Below are positions 30,418 through 38,720 of a stretch of DNA of 60,883 nt, one piece after another. The first letter of the stretch is position 1. Each line of letters starts with the position of its first letter. The notes under the pieces were generated by a model. It ran no database searches, was not told where the DNA came from, and saw nothing but the letters and a program-made list of their open reading frames with translations. The stretch is from contig CACJDV010000006.1 of assembly GCA_902592265.1 (NCBI GenBank), forward strand, positions 1 through 60,883, in the 5' to 3' direction. The stretch is from an uncultured Pelagibacteraceae bacterium. Lineage in GTDB: Bacteria > Pseudomonadota > Alphaproteobacteria > Pelagibacterales > Pelagibacteraceae. A program made the translations under genes and the position numbers.

Positions 30418-31815
30418 CTATAAGTTTTTTGTAATATCCTCTGTCATTTTCTTTGCATCTGCAAATAACATTAGTGTATTTTCCTTATAAAACAAATCAT
30501 TATCTATACCCGCATATCCAGGTGACAAGCTTCTTTTAACAAATAAAACTGATTTGCACTTCTCAACATCAAGGACGGGCATCCCGTAAATAGGACTTTG
30601 AGGATCAGTTTTTGCTACAGGGTTAGTAACATCATTAGCACCAATTACAAAAGCTACATCCGCATTTGCAAAATCGTTATTTATTTCCTCTAATTCAAAA
30701 ACTTCATCGTATGGAACATTAGCCTCAGCTAATAAAACATTCATGTGTCCAGGCATTCTTCCTGCAACAGGATGAATTGCATAGGAAACTTTAATGTCAT
30801 TTTTCTTTAAAGTATCTACCATTTCTCTAAGAGCATGTTGGGCTTGAGCAACAGCCATTCCATACCCTGGAACTATAATAACAGAAGAGGCATTTTTCAT
30901 CAAAAAAGCTGCATCATCTGCATTACCACTTTTTACTGGTCTTTGTTCTTTTTTTGTAGCACCAGAGGTATCCTCAGTCGCTCCAAAACCTCCAAGAATA
31001 ACATTAAAAAATGAACGGTTCATACCTTTACACATTATGTAAGATAAAATTGCCCCAGAAGAACCCACAAGAGCTCCTGTAATAATTAGAGCTGTATTTT
31101 CCAGAGTAAACCCTATTCCAGCAGCTGCCCAACCCGAGTAAGAGTTAAGCATTGATATTACCACTGGCATATCTGCTCCACCTATTGGAATAATTAAAAG
31201 GAATCCTATTAAAAAAGATACAGCTAATAGTACCCAAAATAAATTAGATGATTGAGTTGAACATAATAAATAAATCAAAATTACTATTGAAACTAAAATT
31301 ATAGCATTCAAGGGGTGTTGACCTTTAAACGTTATTGGTGAACCAGACATAATTCCTTGAAGTTTTAAAAAAGCTATTATTGATCCTGAAAATGTTATAG
31401 CACCAACTGCTGCTCCTATAGACATTTCAATTAAACTTCCAAGTTTAATATTTCCAGGTTGTCCCAGGTTAAATGCTTCAGGATTTAAAAAAGCAGAAAT
31501 TGCAACAAATACAGCTGCAAGTCCAACCAAACTATGGAAGCCTGCTACTAATTCTGGCATTGCTGTCATTGGTATTTTGTAAGCTATGAGCGCACCGATA
31601 GATCCACCTATCAAGATAAAAACTAAAACAAAAATGAAACCACTCGAAAAGTTGCCTACAGACAAAAAAGTCACCGTCACTGCAATAACCATTCCTAAAA
31701 TTCCAAATAGGTTTCCTTGTCTAGAAGTTTCAGGCGAAGATAGACCTCTCAGGGCAAGTATAAATAATACACCAGAAACTAAATAAAAAATTGCTGATAA
31801 GTTTGCAGATATCAT
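30418..31815 (-). CDS. pntB: NAD(P) transhydrogenase subunit beta
   Basis: Membrane and NADP(H)-binding subunit of proton-translocating transhydrogenase, which makes NADPH from NADH using the proton gradient. 465 residues: about nine membrane helices in the first 280, then domain III with VPGYGMAVAQAQHAL, HPVAGRMPGHMNVLLAEA and IGANDVTNPVA. Shares its start/stop base with pntAB. Confidence 0.97.
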   Translation of the reverse strand: MISANLSAIFYLVSGVLFILALRGLSSPETSRQGNLFGILGMVIAVTVTFLSVGNFSSGFIFVLVFILIGGSIGALIAYKIPMTAMPELVAGFHSLVGLAAVFVAISAFLNPEAFNLGQPGNIKLGSLIEMSIGAAVGAITFSGSIIAFLKLQGIMSGSPITFKGQHPLNAIILVSIVILIYLLCSTQSSNLFWVLLAVSFLIGFLLIIPIGGADMPVVISMLNSYSGWAAAGIGFTLENTALIITGALVGSSGAILSYIMCKGMNRSFFNVILGGFGATEDTSGATKKEQRPVKSGNADDAAFLMKNASSVIIVPGYGMAVAQAQHALREMVDTLKKNDIKVSYAIHPVAGRMPGHMNVLLAEANVPYDEVFELEEINNDFANADVAFVIGANDVTNPVAKTDPQSPIYGMPVLDVEKCKSVLFVKRSLSPGYAGIDNDLFYKENTLMLFADAKKMTEDITKNL

Positions 31816-32135
31816 TATTTACCTTTTTTCTTTTTTTTATACATTGCTAACATTCTCTGAGTTACAAGAAACCCTCCAAATATATTTATTGCGGCCAAAG
31901 CTATCGCAATAAACCCAAAAATACTTGATGTGTTAAATATACTTTCAGAATTTCCTGACAAACCTGCGATAATCGCTCCAACAATAATTACCGATGAAAT
32001 AGCATTAGTAACTGACATTAATGGAGTGTGTAATGACGGTGTTACACTCCAGACAACATAATATCCTACAAATATTGAGAGAATAAAAATACTAAGTCTA
32101 AATATTAAAGGGTCAATTTCCATATTATAATCCAA
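31815..32135 (-). CDS. pntAB: NAD(P) transhydrogenase alpha 2 subunit
   Basis: 106-residue membrane part of the alpha subunit, as a separate gene as in other alphaproteobacteria. Three or four membrane helices (about 9-30, 40-60, 70-95). Contains the conserved VWSVTPSLHTPLMSVTNAIS. Overlaps pntAA by 11 nt and pntB by one base. Confidence 0.94.
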   Translation of the reverse strand: MDYNMEIDPLIFRLSIFILSIFVGYYVVWSVTPSLHTPLMSVTNAISSVIIVGAIIAGLSGNSESIFNTSSIFGFIAIALAAINIFGGFLVTQRMLAMYKKKKKGK

Positions 32136-33216
32136 TCAACGTCTTTTTGATTATCTCGTCATCTAAATCTATATTTATTTTTTTCTTTTCTTTATCCAAT
32201 AAATTATCAACAAAATTAAAAATATTTTTCGCATATAAATTAGAAGCAGAGACAGGTAGTTTATTTAAAATATTCCTCTCTCCCATTATTCTTACTCCAT
32301 TTTTTTCAATTACTTTGTCTGCTTCTGTATAAGCTGTATTTCCACCTTGAACAGCAGCTAAGTCGTATATTACTGAGCCAGGTTGCATATTATTTAACAT
32401 GTTTTCTTTTATAATTAATGGTGCTTTTTTTCCAGGGATTAAAGCTGTACAAACTACAATATCTATTTTTTTTAAAGTTTCTGCTAATAAGTTCTCTTGT
32501 TTTTTTTTAAATTCTTCAGAAGCTTCTTTTGCGTATCCTCCCTCAGTTTCAAGATTTTCAGACCCCTCTACTGTTAAAAATTTTCCACCTAAGCTCTCCA
32601 CCTGCTCTTTAGAAGCCATTCTTACGTCGGTTGCAAAAACTATCGCACCCATTCTTTTAGCAGTTGCAATTGCTTGAAGTCCCGCAACACCTGCTCCCAC
32701 AACTAAAACTTTTGCCGCTGGAATTGTTCCTGCTGCAGTCATCATCATTGGTACAGCTTTTTCAAAATTTGCAAATGCCTCTATGACAGCTTTATATCCT
32801 GCAAGATTAGCTTGAGATGATAATATATCCATAGACTGTGCTCTAGTAATTCTAGGAAGCAACTCCAATGAGAAAACATTCACTTTTTTTTTAGATAGAT
32901 TTTCTATTTTGTTTTTGTTTTCGTAGGGATTAAAAACTCCAATTAAATTTTGATTTTCTTTAATTAAAGAAGTTTTTTCATCAGACAGCATTCCTAATTG
33001 AATGATCACATCTGAATTAGTCAAAATTTCTGTTTCGTCATTTGAAATTTTAGCCCCAGCTTCCAAATATTCTTTATCATTTATTCCTAAATGTGATCCG
33101 TAGTCTTTACTTAAAAAAATTTCAAAACCAAGAGAGAGATATTTTTTAACAATTTCTGGGGTTACAGCTATTCTCTTCTCTAAAGTCTGATTTTCTAAAA
33201 TAGATCCTACTTTCAT
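32125..33216 (-). CDS. pntAA: NAD(P) transhydrogenase alpha 1 subunit
   Basis: Soluble NAD(H)-binding subunit. 363 residues resembling alanine dehydrogenase. N-terminal block LEKRIAVTPEIVKKY; Rossmann motif VLVVGAGVAGLQAIATAKRMG; then RITRAQSMDILSSQAN. Nine nucleotides follow the small CcO subunit IV gene. Confidence 0.96.
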   Translation of the reverse strand: MKVGSILENQTLEKRIAVTPEIVKKYLSLGFEIFLSKDYGSHLGINDKEYLEAGAKISNDETEILTNSDVIIQLGMLSDEKTSLIKENQNLIGVFNPYENKNKIENLSKKKVNVFSLELLPRITRAQSMDILSSQANLAGYKAVIEAFANFEKAVPMMMTAAGTIPAAKVLVVGAGVAGLQAIATAKRMGAIVFATDVRMASKEQVESLGGKFLTVEGSENLETEGGYAKEASEEFKKKQENLLAETLKKIDIVVCTALIPGKKAPLIIKENMLNNMQPGSVIYDLAAVQGGNTAYTEADKVIEKNGVRIMGERNILNKLPVSASNLYAKNIFNFVDNLLDKEKKKINIDLDDEIIKKTLIGL

Positions 33217-33225
33217 TCCAGGAAC

Positions 33226-33336
33226 CTATAACAAGAAAATTGCCATTAAAACTAAAACTACAACAACAGCGACAGTTCCCCACAGAACAAACTTAGTAAA
33301 ATTATTCCAAGTGTTCTTATGGTCTTCGTTATCCAT
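33226..33336 (-). CDS. aa3-type cytochrome c oxidase subunit IV-like peptide
   Basis: 36-residue single-pass membrane protein. The hydrophilic start MDNEDHKNTWNNFTKF is followed by one transmembrane helix (about 17-36) rich in Val and Leu. The pattern H-x-x-TW-x-x-F-x-K matches the bacterial aa3 subunit IV family (COX4_pro_2), which in alphaproteobacteria often lies beside pntAA. Seven bases after rpmJ and nine before pntAA. It is not near the ctaC/D/E genes. Confidence 0.72.
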   Translation of the reverse strand: MDNEDHKNTWNNFTKFVLWGTVAVVVVLVLMAIFLL

Positions 33337-33343
33337 GAAAAAG

Positions 33344-33469
33344 TTATTTTTGTCTGGCTTTGAATTTAGGGTTTGTCTTATTAATTATGTAAACACGACC
33401 TCTTCTTTTAACCAGCTTAGAGTTAAGATCTCTTTTTTTAAGTGATTTCAATGAGCTTTTAATTTTCAT
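33344..33469 (-). CDS. rpmJ: 50S ribosomal protein L36
   Basis: 41-residue bL36 starting [14 protein letters not shown] and containing [20 protein letters not shown]. It lacks the zinc-binding cysteines and has the 41-residue alphaproteobacterial length. A longer frame in the same phase runs back to 33586, but that extra part is 5S rRNA sequence and is not coding. The start is only 13 nt after the 5S gene. Confidence 0.95.
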   Translation of the reverse strand: MKIKSSLKSLKKRDLNSKLVKRRGRVYIINKTNPKFKARQK

Positions 33470-33482
33470 AATTATAAGTAAA

Positions 33483-33598
33483 TGCTGGCAACGACCTACT
33501 CTTCCATGTCTTAAGACAAAGTACCATCGGCGCTGAAAGGCTTGACTTCCGAGTTCGGGATGGGATCGGGTATAACACTTTCGCAATAATTGCCAGCA
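33483..33598 (-). rRNA. rrf: 5S ribosomal RNA
   Basis: About 116 nt on the minus strand. Terminal stem: the 5' end TGCTGGCA pairs with TGCCAGCA at the 3' end. Internal blocks CCCATCCCGAACTCGGAAGT, GCGCCGATGGTA and GGAAGAGTAGGTCG are the universal 5S signatures. No 23S gene adjoins it: the upstream side is the glycan island, so it must be transcribed from its own promoter. The AT-rich DNA at 33600-33660 has several -10-like hexamers, but none is convincing. Confidence 0.96.
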
Positions 33599-33737
33599 GG
33601 TTTTTATATAATAATATCAATGTTTGTAAATATTAATTTTTAAGTAATAATGCACTAAAAACTTATAAGATTGAGAACTTTTTGATTAATAGTAATAATT
33701 TAATTTTAAAATTTGATGAATAATTTGGATTTGAAAA

Positions 33738-35135
33738 ATGGAATATTATCTTAAATCTAGCAAGCAATTTTTTGAAAATCACAGCGATTCAAGATTAAAA
33801 TTTATAAAAAAAAAAGAATTTTTATTTTTAGAAATTTCAAAATTTATAAATAATTGTATTAATAATTCTAAAGAAGTTTTTGTGTTTTGTGCAGGAAATT
33901 CAATAATATCCAGCAACATTAAGTCAGATAAAATTAATATTAAAGAAATAAATAAAAGTTACAAAAATAATCATGATGATAATATCACTTATAAAGATGA
34001 CTTTGAAAAAAAAGATATTGAAAATTGTGATCACTTGATCATAGCTGATATAGAACATCAAAATAATCCTGCTTTAAATTTGTTAAAACTTTCAAATTCG
34101 ATTAATGACGATGCAAGAATCATAATTCTATCAAAGAATTTTTTTTGGATGTTTATAATCAAAATGTTAAAGTTTTTTTTTAGTTTTTCACCGAAACAAA
34201 ATAACTTTCTTCCATCTTCTTATCTCTCAAATTTGTATTCTAGTTGTAATTTAGAAATTGTAAGATCTGAAAAAATAATAGCTTTACCAATTAAGATTCC
34301 GTTTATCACAAGTTTTTTCAATAAAATTTTTAGATTGCCTATTTTAAATTGGTTTTGCATCTTAAATATAACCATTTTAAAAAAGATTAATACATTCTCA
34401 GGTGATCAAAATAAAAAAGTTTCATTTATAATTCCTTGTAAAAATGAGGAAAAAAATATCCCCCTTTTTAAAAATCAGATAACAGTTTTAAATGAAAACT
34501 ATGAATTTTTATTTGGAGATGATAATTCATCTGATCAAACCAAAGAACAGATTGATAAAATAAAAAATGAATTTAAGAATAAGGAAATTAAGTTTTATAA
34601 TGGACCAGGCATATGTAAAGCTCAAAATGTTTATAAAGGAATTGAAATTGCTAACGGAGAAATAATAGTAATCTATGATGCTGACCTCACGGTAAGTTTT
34701 GAAGATATAAATTTTGCAATAAATATTCTTAATAACTCTAACGCAGATTTTATAAATTGTACCAGAATGATTTATCCCCAAAAAGAGGGGGCAATGAAGA
34801 AATTTAATTTTTTAGGAAATAGTTTTTTTGCCATTTTATTTAGCATCCTATTTAAGAAAAAAATTACTGACACCTTATGTGGAACGAAAATTTTTTATAA
34901 GAAAGATTGGTATAAAATTAAAAAAGATATATCAAAATGGGGTGCTAAAGACCTATGGGGTGATTTTGACTTATTAATTAGTGCTTATAAAAATAATCTT
35001 AAAATTCTGGAGGTTCCAGTCACTTATTTTGAGAGAACAGAAGGTAAGACTAAAATGACAAATGTAATTGCTAATGCATCAAGAATGTTTTGGATTGTAA
35101 TTTATTCTTTCTATAAGTTGAGATTAAAGGACTAA
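33738..35135 (+). CDS. Methyltransferase-like / GT2 glycosyltransferase fusion
   Basis: 465-residue two-domain protein. Residues about 1-220 resemble a class I methyltransferase, but the SAM motif I is degenerate (VFVFCAGNSII in place of GxGxG); the later block ARIIILSKNFFW and the PSSYLSNLY region keep the methyltransferase layout. Residues 227-465 are a DPM1-like GT2 domain with IIPCKNEEKNI, GDDNSSDQT and the metal motif DAD (IVIYDADLTV). First gene of the island next to 5S; it converges on the WecA-like gene with a four-base overlap. Sugar and acceptor unknown. Confidence 0.82.
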   Translation: MEYYLKSSKQFFENHSDSRLKFIKKKEFLFLEISKFINNCINNSKEVFVFCAGNSIISSNIKSDKINIKEINKSYKNNHDDNITYKDDFEKKDIENCDHLIIADIEHQNNPALNLLKLSNSINDDARIIILSKNFFWMFIIKMLKFFFSFSPKQNNFLPSSYLSNLYSSCNLEIVRSEKIIALPIKIPFITSFFNKIFRLPILNWFCILNITILKKINTFSGDQNKKVSFIIPCKNEEKNIPLFKNQITVLNENYEFLFGDDNSSDQTKEQIDKIKNEFKNKEIKFYNGPGICKAQNVYKGIEIANGEIIVIYDADLTVSFEDINFAINILNNSNADFINCTRMIYPQKEGAMKKFNFLGNSFFAILFSILFKKKITDTLCGTKIFYKKDWYKIKKDISKWGAKDLWGDFDLLISAYKNNLKILEVPVTYFERTEGKTKMTNVIANASRMFWIVIYSFYKLRLKD

Positions 35136-36112
35136 ATTTTTTTTAAAATCATATACGAAAAAAAATAAATAAATATATTTATTGTAATTAAAGTTATCAA
35201 TAAACCTGTATGATTATAAAATTTTGATCCAATTACAAAAATGATAAAATTATAAGAATTTAGGATTAGAGCAGTAGTAATATTTGATAATAATTTTCTA
35301 TTAATTTTTTTATTTAGCTTTTTAAATAACAATTGATGTAAATGTTCATTATCAGGTAACATTGGAGATTTATTTTTCAATTTCTTACGTATTATTGAAA
35401 AAAGAATTTCCATCGCTGGGTACCACAGAAGTAAAATTATAAAATATGGTGATATTAAGTTATTTGACACATGGAGTTGGATCAATAAATATGAAAATAA
35501 AAGTCCTATTAGGTACGATCCATTATCACCTAAATACAATCTATTGAATAAATTTAAGATTAATATAGTCAATAAAATATAAATTAAAGTTAAGCTATCA
35601 AAAACTAAATCAAATTTTAGAAAATGAAGTAAACAAATTATTAAAAAATAGTAACCTAAAGATAAAGTATTTAAACCATCAATAAAATTTGATCCATTTA
35701 TTACTATTAAAATACAGAATGTTACAAAAAAAATATTTATAATTTTATTTGAAATAACTTTATCTAATATATCTATCCGGGTAGTTGTAATTTCTAATTC
35801 TCCAGCAACAGCTAAAGTAAAACAGATTATTATTTGAAATAGAAATCTTTTATTTGCTGATATGATTTTTTTTAAATCTGAGAGAATACCTAAAATAAAA
35901 GTACAAAAAAAGCAGAGATAAATTAATTCATTATTATCAAAAAAAAAGTAAGTATAAAAAATTAATAAAATTATACCACCTGTCAAAGGCACACTTTTTA
36001 TAGATGAAAATTTTTGATGTAAATCACCGGTAAAACTTGGAAGTAATTTAGTATTAATTGCTAACTCGTTAATCAAAGTTGATACTAAAAAAATAATAAT
36101 AAATTTTTCCAT
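35132..36112 (-). CDS. WecA/MraY-like glycosyl-1-phosphate transferase
   Basis: Polytopic enzyme that moves a sugar-1-phosphate onto undecaprenyl phosphate, starting glycan assembly. 326 residues with about ten membrane helices. Cytoplasmic catalytic motifs: SDLKK at 79-83, NFIDGLN at 142-148, GDNGSY at 195-200, and the HLH motif at 257-259 (PDNEHLHQL). It is the only initiating transferase seen in this window. It shares one base with the downstream end of the GT2 gene at 36112 and overlaps the convergent fusion gene. Confidence 0.88.
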   Translation of the reverse strand: MEKFIIIFLVSTLINELAINTKLLPSFTGDLHQKFSSIKSVPLTGGIILLIFYTYFFFDNNELIYLCFFCTFILGILSDLKKIISANKRFLFQIIICFTLAVAGELEITTTRIDILDKVISNKIINIFFVTFCILIVINGSNFIDGLNTLSLGYYFLIICLLHFLKFDLVFDSLTLIYILLTILILNLFNRLYLGDNGSYLIGLLFSYLLIQLHVSNNLISPYFIILLLWYPAMEILFSIIRKKLKNKSPMLPDNEHLHQLLFKKLNKKINRKLLSNITTALILNSYNFIIFVIGSKFYNHTGLLITLITINIFIYFFSYMILKKI

Positions 36113-36858
36113 TAAAGATTTTTTAAAAGATAGTTTTTAGATAATATTAATAGGCATATTAATGATTTGAATATATTATAATTCATATAATTTCTGTAAA
36201 CCCTATATCCATCAAAAATTTTTTGTAAAAAATTTGAGGATAATGACCCCTTAGTTTTATACCAATAAGTTAAACATTTATTTAACGAAAAAATTTTATT
36301 ACCAGATTTTAAATGCATTAACCAAAATACAAAATCCTCTTTAGTTTTTAATGATGGGAATTTTACACTTTTCAAAATCTTTTTACTAATCATAGCTGTA
36401 GAAAGTCCAATGTCACATGAATATAATAAATCATCAGTAGTATCAAAATTTCTGGCTTTTCTTATTTGTGATTTAAAAAAATTATTTTTTACAATTTTAT
36501 AATCAGTATGTGAAATTAAAATTTTTTTTTTAGTCATAAATTTTACTTGAAACTCTAATTTTTTTTTATGCCAAATATCATCCGCATCAACAAAAGCTAC
36601 ATATTCACCTTTGCAAATTTCCATCCCTTTATTTCTTGATCTTCCTACTCCTAAATTTTTTAAATTAACAACAAGTTTTATTCTTTTTTCTTTACTAGTA
36701 ATTGATTGAAGATATTTTAAATCTTTTTTGTCTTTATCATCATAAATTATTATTATCTCCAAGTTCTTATGACTTTGATTGATGACAGAGTCTAAAGTAG
36801 ATTTAATATATTGTCTTTTTTTAAAGTATGGAATAATTACACTAATCAGTTTATTCAT
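36112..36858 (-). CDS. Family 2 glycosyltransferase
   Basis: 248-residue GT-A fold transferase. N-terminal VIIPYFKKRQYIKSTLDSV, then GVGRSRNKGMEI and the metal motif in FVDADDIWH. It precedes and is coupled to the WecA-like gene (stop and start share a base), which suggests it adds an early sugar. Donor sugar not predictable. Confidence 0.88.
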   Translation of the reverse strand: MNKLISVIIPYFKKRQYIKSTLDSVINQSHKNLEIIIIYDDKDKKDLKYLQSITSKEKRIKLVVNLKNLGVGRSRNKGMEICKGEYVAFVDADDIWHKKKLEFQVKFMTKKKILISHTDYKIVKNNFFKSQIRKARNFDTTDDLLYSCDIGLSTAMISKKILKSVKFPSLKTKEDFVFWLMHLKSGNKIFSLNKCLTYWYKTKGSLSSNFLQKIFDGYRVYRNYMNYNIFKSLICLLILSKNYLLKNL

Positions 36859-36910
36859 ATAAAAATAAGCATTATAAGAAAAAATTATAAATTACTATAA
36901 CTTACTTTAA

Positions 36911-38014
36911 ATGACACAAAAAAAATTAATTATATTTATGCCTTCAATAGAAATGGGTGGGGTAGAAAAAAACTTATTTATTATTTCAAATTATTTAAGC
37001 TCTAAATTCAAAGAAACTACACTTGTTACCTCATCAACAAACACTCAAAATTTAGAAAAAAGAATTAAGGTAACAAGATTTAATTTATTTAATAATCTTT
37101 TTAAAAGTAGAAGTTTAAAGATTTTTATTAGCTGTATTTTGCTAATTAAAGAAATTACTAAAAATCAATTTAGTGATGTAACTATCCTTAGTTTTCAAGC
37201 AAATATATATTCAATCTTGATAGCTAAAATATTTAAAAAGAAAATAATTGTTAGATTAAATTCTTCACCTACAGGTTGGTTAAAAAATTCATTTAAAAAA
37301 TATATATTTAAAAAGATATATTCATTATCAAATTTAATTATTGTAAACAGTCAAGAATTTAAAAATGAAATTAAGAAAAGATTTAATTTAAAATCAACCT
37401 GTATCTATAACCCATTGGATAAAAAAAAAATTACAAGCAAAGCAAAAAAAAATTTAAAAATAAATCCTTATAAAACCAAAAATTCATTAAAATTAATTTG
37501 TATAGGTAGATTAGTTGACCAAAAAGATCATTTAACGTTACTTAAATCAATTAATGATATCAAAAATAAAATTGAAGTTGAATTAATTTTGATAGGTCAA
37601 GGCAAAAATAAGAATTTTTTAAATCAATATATCAAAATAAATAGACTAGAAAAAATTGTTAAAATTTTAGGTTATAAAAAAAATCCATATCCATTTATTA
37701 AGCACAGCGATATTCTAGTGTTAACATCAAAATACGAGGGATTGCCAAATGTTTTATTAGAAGCAATCGTTTTAAAAAAGTTTGTAATTTCAAGCAATTG
37801 TCCAACTGGACCTAAAGAAATACTGGATAATGGAGCAGGAGGGATGTTATTTAAAACTGGTAATTACAAGGATTTATCAAAAAAGATAATTTTATATAAA
37901 AAACATAGCAAAATAATTAAAAGAAAAATTAAACATGCTTACTCGTCATTAAAAAGATATGACTCAAGCAAAAACTTAAATTTATATTATAAGAACCTTA
38001 TTAGATTTACTTAA
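36911..38014 (+). CDS. Family 4 glycosyltransferase
   Basis: 367-residue GT-B enzyme. N-terminal MGGVEKNLFIISNYL pattern, central CIGRLVDQKDHLTLL, and the C-terminal E-x7-E signature in SKYEGLPNVLLEAI followed by CPTGPKEIL. Divergent from the GT2 gene at 36858 with 52 nt between; the last eight bases overlap the convergent FkbM gene. Confidence 0.9.
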   Translation: MTQKKLIIFMPSIEMGGVEKNLFIISNYLSSKFKETTLVTSSTNTQNLEKRIKVTRFNLFNNLFKSRSLKIFISCILLIKEITKNQFSDVTILSFQANIYSILIAKIFKKKIIVRLNSSPTGWLKNSFKKYIFKKIYSLSNLIIVNSQEFKNEIKKRFNLKSTCIYNPLDKKKITSKAKKNLKINPYKTKNSLKLICIGRLVDQKDHLTLLKSINDIKNKIEVELILIGQGKNKNFLNQYIKINRLEKIVKILGYKKNPYPFIKHSDILVLTSKYEGLPNVLLEAIVLKKFVISSNCPTGPKEILDNGAGGMLFKTGNYKDLSKKIILYKKHSKIIKRKIKHAYSSLKRYDSSKNLNLYYKNLIRFT

Positions 38015-38720
38015 AATTTCTTTGATTTTTATATATTAGTTCATATCCTTTTCTTAAAAGCATCTTGTTTTTTGAAATCAGTTTGAATCTATTTTGGGTA
38101 AAGAAAAAATTAAGACTTCTAAAATTATAATTTTTTATTAATGAGTCATCATAATGACATTCAAGAAGAATAATTTTCGTTTTTTTTATGAATTTTTCCA
38201 GGCCAATTAAAACATTTAATTCATATCCCTCTGTATCGATTTTCAATAGATCAATCTTTTGAAGTTTATTTTGAATTAAAATTTCAGATAAAGTTCTGAC
38301 TCTTATTCTTATTTTTTTCTTATAAACTTTACTTTTAAAGTAAAATAATCCAATAACAATTTTTTTTAATTTTGAATAAAAAGATTTGTTATCTATATTG
38401 TTTATTGAAGACATTGAAGATATATAACCAATATTCAGGTCCTCGTTTTTTTTTTTATTACCTAAGGCATATTCAAAAATTTTGAGATTGCTTTTTTTTA
38501 TATTTTTAAGGTTATTCAAGCATTCTGGGTTAGGTTCAAAAGCGAAAATTTTTTTTACATTAAAATTATTTGAAATAATATTAATCATTTCGCCATTATG
38601 AGCACCCACATCAACATAAAAATCAATTCTTTTACTTAAATTTTTTTTTAAAACTTTAATATTTTTTTTTTGAATAAAATGATCTAATTGATCTAAAATG
38701 ATAGTAACAAGATTTTTCAT
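38007..38720 (-). CDS. FkbM family methyltransferase
   Basis: 237-residue SAM-dependent methyltransferase. Motif I YVDVGAHNGEM; the FkbM block LLKIDTEGYELNVLIG is clear. Such enzymes O-methylate sugars in surface glycans. The start overlaps the stop of the 555-aa membrane gene by four bases, so the two are coupled. Confidence 0.9.
   Translation of the reverse strand: MKNLVTIILDQLDHFIQKKNIKVLKKNLSKRIDFYVDVGAHNGEMINIISNNFNVKKIFAFEPNPECLNNLKNIKKSNLKIFEYALGNKKKNEDLNIGYISSMSSINNIDNKSFYSKLKKIVIGLFYFKSKVYKKKIRIRVRTLSEILIQNKLQKIDLLKIDTEGYELNVLIGLEKFIKKTKIILLECHYDDSLIKNYNFRSLNFFFTQNRFKLISKNKMLLRKGYELIYKNQRNFK

Noticed and set aside
33344-33586. 80-residue frame ending in L36
   Set aside because: The first 39 residues are translated 5S rRNA. 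Only the 41-residue part from 33469 is the rpmJ product.
33600-33660. Promoter of the 5S gene
   Set aside because: Several -10-like hexamers such as TATTAT and a TTTACA are present on the minus strand, but no pair has both good spacing and good distance to the 5S start; not reported as a feature.
35365-35380. Missing first Asp of the DD motif in the WecA-like protein (SDLKK)
   Set aside because: The MraY-like subgroup often has ED or other residues at the first position; the remaining motifs are intact, so this is not evidence of inactivity. The relevant codons are near 35871-35885; the coordinates here are of the C-terminal HLH region that supports the family call.
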